Positions 58,254 to 64,000 of a stretch of 64,000 bases of DNA are shown here, one piece after another. A program made the position numbers and the translations under genes. The notes under the pieces were generated by a model. That model was not told where the DNA came from. It did not search any database and saw only the letters and a list, made by a program, of their open reading frames with translations. The number at the start of each line of letters is the position of its first letter. The first letter of the stretch is position 1. The DNA is from Nitrospirota bacterium (GTDB taxonomy: Bacteria > Nitrospirota > Thermodesulfovibrionia > Thermodesulfovibrionales > JdFR-88): NCBI GenBank assembly GCA_021789555.1, contig JAJYJK010000008.1:1-64000 (forward strand). Reading direction: 5' to 3'.

Positions 58254-58625
58254 ATGGCAGACCAGTACGTCTCAAGGATAAATCTGGAAATCAACGGGCA
58301 GGACGTGGACGATTTCAAGAAGTGTTCGGAAGGGGAAGTGGAGCTTGCCAAGCAGGTAAAGCTCATGAATAAAACGGGCCATTGCAATACGGTCCCCCGG
58401 TTCGAGGTGGAGGTGGATTATGTGATCCCGTCCGGCTCCCCGGAGTTTGACTTCACGCAGCTGACCGCGGCGAACCCCGGCACCCTCACCATAGACCGGC
58501 AGGACGGCACGCGTATCACCTACCAGGGTGTGGTGACAAGAAAGATCGGTAAAACGGAGTATAACGAGGAGAAAGAGGCATCCAAGACGGTTACCCTCGG
58601 CGCTGCGGGGAGGATCAACTCATGA
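58254..58625 (+). CDS. M: Tail tube protein (Mu gpM-like)
   Basis: A 123-aa tube protein (SRINLEINGQDVDDFKKCSEGEVELAKQVKLMNKTGHC; YQGVVTRKIGKTEYNEEKEASKTVTLGAAGRI). Length and position match Mu gpM. A strong RBS is present (aaaggagcc). It overlaps the gp41-like gene. Confidence 0.88.
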   Translation: MADQYVSRINLEINGQDVDDFKKCSEGEVELAKQVKLMNKTGHCNTVPRFEVEVDYVIPSGSPEFDFTQLTAANPGTLTIDRQDGTRITYQGVVTRKIGKTEYNEEKEASKTVTLGAAGRINS

Positions 58626-58975
58626 TGACCGAAAAGGGGACCTTGCCTGTAGGTGTTGAATACGAAGGTAAGCCGCAGCGGGATTTCGAGCTGCGGCCGC
58701 AGCTCGTCCAGGACAGCGTGGACGCGGTGGAAGAGGAGCGGGCGCAAAGAAACGAAAGCTACCTTGGCGTGTGCGTGCTGGCAAAACAGCTTACAAAGCT
58801 GGGGGACATCCCGAAGGAAAAGATAACGCCCACGCTCCTTATGGGGATGTACGAGGCGGACCTGGGCGTGATATCGGCGGCTGCGCGGAGGCTACAGCAG
58901 CGGCTGGCCCGATTTTCAGGAGCAGACGAAGCCCCTGAGAAAGGTGCTGCTGGCGTTGAGAAAGCTGGGGTTTAG
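58622..58975 (+). CDS. Tail assembly chaperone (Mu gp41-like)
   Basis: A 117-aa Mu gp41-like protein (LVQDSVDAVEEERAQRNESYLGVCVLAKQLTKLGDIPKEKITPTLLMGMYEADLGVISAAARRLQQRL). It is the short form of the tail chaperone pair located before the tape measure gene. A second ORF in another frame overlaps its 3' end. Confidence 0.85.
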   Translation: MMTEKGTLPVGVEYEGKPQRDFELRPQLVQDSVDAVEEERAQRNESYLGVCVLAKQLTKLGDIPKEKITPTLLMGMYEADLGVISAAARRLQQRLARFSGADEAPEKGAAGVEKAGV

Positions 58976-59120
58976 CGGTGAGGAGATATCTGCGATGCCC
59001 TATGCCGAGGCAGATGCCTGGCTTGAGGCCTATAGCGAGATCGTTAAGCCGGAAACTGGCAGGAAGACGTTCATCGTGAAACGCGAAAAGTCAGGACGCT
59101 CCAGAAGAGGACGCCAATGA
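58872..59120 (+). CDS. Frameshifted extension of the tail chaperone (Mu gp42-like), absent from the ORF track
   Basis: An open frame in phase +1 (equal to -2) to gp41 runs from 58872 to the TGA at 59120 without a good start in the overlap. It encodes FQEQTKPLRKVLLALRKLGFSGEEISAMPYAEADAWLEAYSEIV and a basic tail. This looks like the T-part of a G-GT-type chaperone produced by programmed frameshift; Mu is reported to use a -2 shift here. I cannot identify the slip site with confidence. An ATG at 58995 could give a shorter independent product. Confidence 0.65.
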   Translation, partial: YRRLRGGYSSGWPDFQEQTKPLRKVLLALRKLGFSGEEISAMPYAEADAWLEAYSEIVKPETGRKTFIVKREKSGRSRRGRQ

Positions 59121-59316
59121 GCATGGGGACAACAGCGTAATGGACAAGCTGGAAATGGTCCATAAGGGGCCAAGCAAGGAAATATGCGCCGAGGGCGAAA
59201 ACAGCCGCGCCCGCAAGGTAAAGGATGGCCAGGAGCACATGGTGCAGTTTTACCCATTTGATAAAGGTGAAAGCCAGGGCGAGGCCCAGCGCTATTCCAA
59301 GATAAGAGGCCAGCAT
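59071..59316 (-). CDS. Possible membrane protein antisense to the phage operon
   Basis: An 81-aa ORF with three hydrophobic segments (YLGIALGLALAFTFIKWV; HHVLLAILYLAGAAVFALGAYFLAW; AVVPMLIGVLFWSVLTF). It lies opposite to all late genes in the roughly 190-nt space before the tape measure gene. The amino acid pattern is convincing for an inner-membrane protein and the plus strand has no better gene there. No clear RBS is seen. Confidence 0.45.
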   Translation of the reverse strand: MLASYLGIALGLALAFTFIKWVKLHHVLLAILYLAGAAVFALGAYFLAWPLMDHFQLVHYAVVPMLIGVLFWSVLTFRVSR

Positions 59317-61096
59317 GTCTGACACGATGAGACTTACCCTCCAGTTGACCGCCGTGGATATGCTCCAGGGCGTCCTTTCGGCTGCCAGGCGGTCTATCCT
59401 CAGTTTAGGCGATGCGGGCAAAAAAGTCCAGAAGGACTTCGACATCATGACCTCCAATATAACGCGGGGGTTGCGGAACATTGCCGTCGCCCATTACGGC
59501 TGGGAAAAGATGAAGACCGGCATCAATTACGCCGCCAGCCTCCAGGAGGCGCTTCGAGATGTGCGCATGGACATCACAAGGTCCGGCGAGTCGGCGGCGG
59601 ACCTCAACCGGAAACTTGCGCAGGTCCGGAGCACGGCAGTCAGTATCCAGGCGTTTACGCCATTTTCGGCCGAGGATGTGGTGCGCGTCGAGGATACACT
59701 TTTGAAGGCTGGCCTTAAAATGAAGGACGTGGCAGGCCAGGGCGGCGCAGCCTGGGCGGCCTCGGCGCTCGGCACAATCACGGGGAATGCTCCCGAGGAA
59801 ATGGCGGCAGGTCTCGTCCATATCGCCGCTCCCTTCAACATTCAGGGCACCGGATATGGCAAGCTGGCCGATGATCTACAGCGCGTTGCGACGGCAGGCG
59901 GCATGAATATGCAGGATTTACTGCAAGGGATGACGTTTGCCGCCGGGCAGGCGGCGAGCATACATATTCCGCTCCACGAGGTGCTCGCTACGATAGCGAC
60001 TGTGTCCAAATTGACCGGCATGAGCGGCGGCCGGGTGGGACGCAATATCCAGATGTTTCTGGCTATGCTGCCCGGGTTGACCGCCCAGAACCGGCAACTG
60101 ATGCAGCAATTGGGCATTTCGGCCTATGACGCCCATGGCCAAATAAAACCGATGCTCGATATTATCAACCAGTTGCGGGTTGGCCTGGGGAAACTCAGCC
60201 CTGAACAGTTGACTATCGTGGCGCATAAATTGTTCGGGTCGGAAGGGGTGCGCGTCGTCAATGCCCTGATGAACAAGGGGCAATACTCTTACGAGTCCAT
60301 AACCGGACATATGCGGGAAGCGCTTTCCCTTCAAGATAAAATAAATATAAAAACGGGGGAATATATCACCAACCTGCACGCCTTGCAGACGACCTGGCAG
60401 TCCACGATGGCCACGTTTTTCAATCCGCTTTTAACGCCGCTAACAGACCTTCTTAAATTCCTGAATGATATAGCCTCGAAGCTCGGCGAGTTCGGGGAAA
60501 AGCATCCGGCTGGCACCACGGCGTTTTCAGGGCTGGCGCTTGCGGGCGTTACGGCTGTAGGCGGCTATGGCATCCTACAGCTATTAAGGGGAGGCGCAGC
60601 GGGCGCTCGTGTCCTTAAAGGTATGGGTGGCCTGAAAGGGCTTTTAGGCGGCATTGGAAGTGCCGCTGTCGGCATAACGGAAGGGAAAGTGGTACAGGCC
60701 GCGACCGGGGTCACCCCCGTCTTCGTCACCAACTGGCCATCGAATATCGGAGGGGGGGTCGCGCCCGCTGCAGGTTCCGTACTCAACGGCGGATTAAACG
60801 AAGCGGTCACCCTGGCGGCCATCGGGAAAAATGCGGGGCTGATAGGCCTGACTGCGGCCGCAGCTTACGGTGTCGGCTCTATTATCAATAAACTCCCGAA
60901 CTGGTTCGGCCTCAGCAACAACAAAAACGGCCTCGGCGGCATTATTGGAGAGAAGCTTTATAACCTCTTCCATGGTGAATTGAAACCGCAGGTCACTACC
61001 ACCGTCAATATAGACACGCAGAGCGGCCGTGTTTACACGGCAACCAACGGCATGAAAAATCAAGCGAGCGTGAACCTTAAGCGGGGGCGTCAATAA
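59315..61096 (+). CDS. Tail tape measure protein
   Basis: A 593-aa tape measure protein of the TP901 core type. The N-terminus (RLTLQLTAVDMLQGVLSAARRSILSLGDAGKKVQKDFD) is followed by the conserved core (SAVSIQAFTPFSAEDVVRVEDTLLKAGLKMKDV). Hydrophobic Gly/Ala-rich segments come later (GTTAFSGLALAGVTAVGGYGILQLLRGGAAGARVL). If length rules hold, the tail is rather short. It overlaps the next gene by one base. Confidence 0.88.
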   Translation: MSDTMRLTLQLTAVDMLQGVLSAARRSILSLGDAGKKVQKDFDIMTSNITRGLRNIAVAHYGWEKMKTGINYAASLQEALRDVRMDITRSGESAADLNRKLAQVRSTAVSIQAFTPFSAEDVVRVEDTLLKAGLKMKDVAGQGGAAWAASALGTITGNAPEEMAAGLVHIAAPFNIQGTGYGKLADDLQRVATAGGMNMQDLLQGMTFAAGQAASIHIPLHEVLATIATVSKLTGMSGGRVGRNIQMFLAMLPGLTAQNRQLMQQLGISAYDAHGQIKPMLDIINQLRVGLGKLSPEQLTIVAHKLFGSEGVRVVNALMNKGQYSYESITGHMREALSLQDKINIKTGEYITNLHALQTTWQSTMATFFNPLLTPLTDLLKFLNDIASKLGEFGEKHPAGTTAFSGLALAGVTAVGGYGILQLLRGGAAGARVLKGMGGLKGLLGGIGSAAVGITEGKVVQAATGVTPVFVTNWPSNIGGGVAPAAGSVLNGGLNEAVTLAAIGKNAGLIGLTAAAAYGVGSIINKLPNWFGLSNNKNGLGGIIGEKLYNLFHGELKPQVTTTVNIDTQSGRVYTATNGMKNQASVNLKRGRQ

Positions 61097-62385
61097 TGCC
61101 GGACACCTATCAGGCGCAGCTCGGCCCCTTCAACCTGGACATCCAGGATATCGAGGACACGTTTGAAAAAGCGATCGCCACATACGAGTTCCCCTATGTT
61201 GATGGCGCGCTCCTGGAGGACATGGGCCAGAAAGCCCGGAAGATAAAATTCCGCTGCTATTTTTATAACGATACATATCAAACGCATTTCGATCTCATAA
61301 ACTATCTGGAGTACCGGGGCATGGTGGACCTGGTCCATCCGAAATACGGGCTCGTCAAGGGCAAGATAGAGTCCGTGAACGTGCGGCATGACGACCGGAT
61401 TCGGATGGCGCAGATAGATATTGCCTTCACCGAGAACCTCCGCGGCTCCGCGCAGCCCATTGCCACGGTCCAGGTGCAGGGGGCTGTGGAGGATGCGTTC
61501 GCCTCCGGCCAGCAGGACCAGATGGACTGGTTCTCCAGTTACACCAGCTTGCAAATCGGCGCGGAAGGCGCGGCAGTGCTCGCGCAGACGCTCGACTACA
61601 CGCAGCCCGGTGTCCTTTCGCAGTTTACCGGGCTGTCGCAAAAAGCGCAGGCGTATATGGCGCGGGTGGATACGTACGTCCGGACGCTGGACGGGACGCT
61701 CCTCGATGTCACAAACCCCGCGAACGGTCTGGTGAGCGTGCTCGATTACGGGACGACGCTGCCTGGCCGCGTGGTGAGCGCTGTCGCGCGGACGATAGAG
61801 AGATATGCCGTTCTCTGCAATACCGCCGGGTGCGCGCCCTCGCGCTTCCTCAATAACCTGCAACAGGCTATCGGTACGCTGGCCGCGGCCTCGGGGGATT
61901 TCGCGGACCAGACGCAATGCGCAGGCGCGCAGCGGCTCGCCCTGGAGACCTCCTATATCTACGATGCCGATGAGCAAAATTATGCCGCGCAGAAACAAGC
62001 TGAAAATCAAAAGGCGTTTGACACTATGGGCAACTATACAGCCCTCGCGTCGTTGGGCGCCGTCCTCACCGTCGAGGACCTGGAAGCCACGCTGGCCATC
62101 GCCATGTCCGCCATCGAGGCGAGCATAACGGCGGGACGCCTCGCGGGCGAGCTGACGCCCTCGCTAAAAACACAGGCGCTCGCGCTGCTTACGTGGGTGG
62201 AACAGGTGAAGATGGAGCGCGCGACCGTCATCACGATAGGCGTGGCCAACCCCACGCCCATGCATCTGCTCTGCCTTCAGTACGGCCTCGACTACCATGC
62301 GGCCGAGCGGGTTTTCGCTATCAACAAAATAAAGCAGCCATCGTTTACCCAGGGGACAATAAATATGTATTCGGGAGGGGTGTAA
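61096..62385 (+). CDS. N: DNA circularisation / baseplate protein (Mu gpN-like)
   Basis: A 429-aa protein with the N-terminal DNA-circulation family domain (YQAQLGPFNLDIQDIEDTFEKAIATYEFPYVDGALLEDMGQKARKIKFRCYFYND). In Mu, gpN is part of the tail hub. The C-terminal part is helical and ends with VFAINKIKQPSFTQGTINMYSGGV. Confidence 0.85.
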   Translation: MPDTYQAQLGPFNLDIQDIEDTFEKAIATYEFPYVDGALLEDMGQKARKIKFRCYFYNDTYQTHFDLINYLEYRGMVDLVHPKYGLVKGKIESVNVRHDDRIRMAQIDIAFTENLRGSAQPIATVQVQGAVEDAFASGQQDQMDWFSSYTSLQIGAEGAAVLAQTLDYTQPGVLSQFTGLSQKAQAYMARVDTYVRTLDGTLLDVTNPANGLVSVLDYGTTLPGRVVSAVARTIERYAVLCNTAGCAPSRFLNNLQQAIGTLAAASGDFADQTQCAGAQRLALETSYIYDADEQNYAAQKQAENQKAFDTMGNYTALASLGAVLTVEDLEATLAIAMSAIEASITAGRLAGELTPSLKTQALALLTWVEQVKMERATVITIGVANPTPMHLLCLQYGLDYHAAERVFAINKIKQPSFTQGTINMYSGGV

Positions 62386-62387
62386 TC

Positions 62388-63467
62388 GTGCTGGATACGA
62401 TCGAGCTCCGTGCCCAGGGACAGAAGATACAGCATTTTGAGCGCTACCGCGTGGAGGGGGACCTCTATTGCGCGGACCATGCCTTTGAAATCACGCTGGC
62501 CAACCCGGAGATAAAGTTCACCGCCGGCATGCCCTGCGAGATTCAGATAAACGGCAGCCGGGAGCTATATGGGATACTGGACTGCGTGAACCCCTCGGGC
62601 GATAAGGACAAGGGCCGCAAATTGAAAGTGGCCGGCCGGGATTTAATGGGTTATTTCGTGGACGCATATTGCGAGACGTTTCAGACCCTCCAGGGCGTCA
62701 CACTGCAGCAGCTCACGCAGAGCCTGCTTAAAAATATCCCGAAACAATTCCGCGGCCTGATGAACATCACGTACCAGCAGCACGTGGTTGGCGTGCTCCT
62801 CAAAAAACAACGCAATACCAAAGGCTCCGTTGCGGTCTCGGATTTCCCGCAGGCGTTTAGCCAGATAGAGCCGGGCATGACCATTTTTGAGGTGCTGAAA
62901 GAATACGCGCAGAGCCGCGGCATGATGTTTTTTTGCGACAATCACGGCGATTTCACTTTCGGGCGGCCGAAGGCAGGCGGCGCGCCGCTGTTCAATATCG
63001 TCAACTCGTTTTCCGGGCAGGGGAATAATGTCCTCGAGTGGGAGCTGCACGATAATATATCGAGGCGGTATTCACAGGTGACAGTGGCAGGACAAAAACA
63101 GGGCGAGGGCAGCGACGCGGGGCCCTCCGCCATAAACGTAAAGGCAACGGTTACGGACCCGGCGTTTCCTTTTTACAAGCCTTTTGTCCAGCGCAATAAC
63201 AACGACCGCTACAGCCCGAAGCTCCAGGCGCGTTTCCTGATGGAGAAACTGAAGGCGGACGGATTCCGTATCCGCTACAAGGTCGCCGGGCATAGCCAGA
63301 ACGGCCATAACTGGCAGATCAACGAGCTGGTAAAAGTGCAGGACGAGCCGCTCGGCCTGAACGGAAATTATCTAGTCTACCGCCGGACGTTCATGTTCGA
63401 TAAGCAGAGAGGCCCGGAGACGGAGCTGATATTAGGCTACCCGGGGCTTATAGCGGGAGGGGAATGA
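62388..63467 (+). CDS. P: Baseplate hub protein (Mu gpP-like, gp44)
   Basis: A 359-aa hub protein, structurally related to T4 gp27. I start at the GTG at 62388 with tcgggaggggt as RBS; the track ORF starts inside gpN in another frame. Segments such as KLKVAGRDLMGYFVDAYCETFQTLQGVTLQQL, MTIFEVLKEYAQSRGMMFFCDNHGDFTFG and DNISRRYSQVTVAGQKQG are typical. Confidence 0.88.
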   Translation: MLDTIELRAQGQKIQHFERYRVEGDLYCADHAFEITLANPEIKFTAGMPCEIQINGSRELYGILDCVNPSGDKDKGRKLKVAGRDLMGYFVDAYCETFQTLQGVTLQQLTQSLLKNIPKQFRGLMNITYQQHVVGVLLKKQRNTKGSVAVSDFPQAFSQIEPGMTIFEVLKEYAQSRGMMFFCDNHGDFTFGRPKAGGAPLFNIVNSFSGQGNNVLEWELHDNISRRYSQVTVAGQKQGEGSDAGPSAINVKATVTDPAFPFYKPFVQRNNNDRYSPKLQARFLMEKLKADGFRIRYKVAGHSQNGHNWQINELVKVQDEPLGLNGNYLVYRRTFMFDKQRGPETELILGYPGLIAGGE

Positions 63468-64000
63468 TAAGGGCCATTATTCAAGCTATCGCGGACACAT
63501 TGCATAATGTGCGCCGCTTCACGGCAAGCGGCCGTCCGGACGAGACGATAACGGACCGGGAGTTTTTCCAGCAGTACGGTTTCAGCTCCAGCCCGCAGCC
63601 CGGGGCGGAAGGCATTGTTATTAATAACGGCAATCATTATATTATGATCGCCACGGAGGACCGCCGGTACAGGATACCGATAGTGGCAGGCGAGGTATGC
63701 ATCTACACGGACGAGGGGGACAATATCCTTTTTCAGAGGGGGAAGCAGATCACCGTAACAAGCGGAAACAAGATCGTGGCCAACGCCGCCAACGAGGCCG
63801 ATGTCACTGCCCCAGTGGTGAACATAACAGCCGCCACAAGCGTGACTGTGACCTCTCCTACAGTGACGGTGAACGCCTCGACGCAGTGCGAGATATCAAC
63901 GCCGCTGCTGAACCTCTCCGGAGACCGGAGCGCACTCCGGACGCTCGTGGACGACAGGCTGCTTGCAATTTTTAATGGGCATACGCATCCGGACGCACAA
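63464..64000 (+). CDS. V: Baseplate spike protein V (Mu gp45-like), cut by the window end
   Basis: The ATG at 63464 overlaps the gpP stop (ATGA). The open frame (IRAIIQAIADTLHNVRRFTASGRPDETITDREFFQQYGFSSSPQPGAEGIVI) continues with the repeated beta-strands of the spike (NITAATSVTVTSPTVTVNASTQCEIS). It reaches GHTHPDAQ at the last base without a stop; the gene is incomplete. The HTHPD sequence is a typical end region of gpV apex domains. Confidence 0.88.
   Translation, partial: MIRAIIQAIADTLHNVRRFTASGRPDETITDREFFQQYGFSSSPQPGAEGIVINNGNHYIMIATEDRRYRIPIVAGEVCIYTDEGDNILFQRGKQITVTSGNKIVANAANEADVTAPVVNITAATSVTVTSPTVTVNASTQCEISTPLLNLSGDRSALRTLVDDRLLAIFNGHTHPDAQ

Larger units (their letters stand above)
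30562..64000 (+). mobile_element. Mu-like transposable prophage (left end and early to baseplate genes; right end outside the window)
   Basis: Gene order follows phage Mu: repressor, ner-like, A transposase, B ATPase, Gam, GemA, Mor, lysis, small and large terminase, portal, F, G, I/Z, capsid, gp36, gp37, gp38, sheath L, tube M, gp41/42, tape measure, N, P and V. At least 33.4 kb are present. The right end, with tail fibre and tail completion genes, is beyond base 64000. No late gene shows a clear disabling mutation apart from the TGA in the F-like gene. The element may therefore still be functional if that TGA is read through. Confidence 0.93.

Noticed and set aside
59140-59322. 60-aa plus-strand ORF before the tape measure gene
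   Set aside because: Composition is not protein-like and it overlaps the tape measure start; the minus-strand ORF is more convincing.
61090-62010. 306-aa minus-strand ORF under gpN
   Set aside because: Shadow of a well-supported Mu N-like gene; no domain and no start signal.

Overview
The window looks like a chromosomal segment of a GC-rich, Gram-negative, probably anaerobic bacterium. It has a CpoB envelope protein, a periplasmic c-type cytochrome with rhodanese-like proteins, a SelB selenocysteine elongation factor, MoaC and a PerR-type regulator. The gene content resembles Desulfobacterota/Nitrospirota-type lineages, but nothing here fixes the phylum. I saw no tRNA, rRNA or CRISPR array.

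Bases 1-30.5 kb are host chromosome: cpoB-moaC; a leftward run mtnA, polyprenyl synthase, AMMECR1 protein, DUF4388/J/TPR protein; uvrA; a small acquired restriction-modification island (cytosine methylase, HNH nuclease, Vsr); argB; serS; a HhH-GPD glycosylase with a small membrane protein; a divergent PerR / thioredoxin-reductase-like pair sharing a perfect PerR box; a rhodanese/cytochrome cluster; era-DUF151-recO; aspC; ferredoxin; fabG-acpP-fabF-rnc; and selB. Intergenic spaces carry several families of palindromic repeats.

From about 30.56 kb to the right edge lies one Mu-like transposable prophage, cut by the window at the baseplate V gene. The order is Mu-like: leftward repressor with a lipoprotein and a small membrane protein behind it, ner-like, DUF3102, A transposase (DDE), B ATPase, many tiny overlapping genes, Gam-like, GemA, Mor, lysis genes, terminase, portal, F-like head protein, G, protease/scaffold, capsid, gp36/37/38, sheath, tube, gp41/42, tape measure, N, P and V. 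Operator-like palindromes sit in the switch region, and probable transposase sites sit at the left end, which lies inside a copy of a host repeat.

The most interesting signal is selenocysteine recoding. The F-like minor head protein has an in-frame TGA exactly where the conserved GWGC-x-C motif needs its first Cys. The frame then continues for 70 codons with F-family features, and a hairpin with a GGUCC loop starts a short distance after the TGA. A host c-type cytochrome gene also has an in-frame TGA, followed by a perfect hairpin with an AGGU loop; that gene additionally shows a one-base frameshift. With selB in the same window, both are candidate selenoproteins, one of them a phage structural protein. 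Other oddities are host palindromic repeats inserted in frame inside phage genes, five signal-peptide proteins encoded among phage structural genes, and a pentapeptide-repeat insertion in Era.
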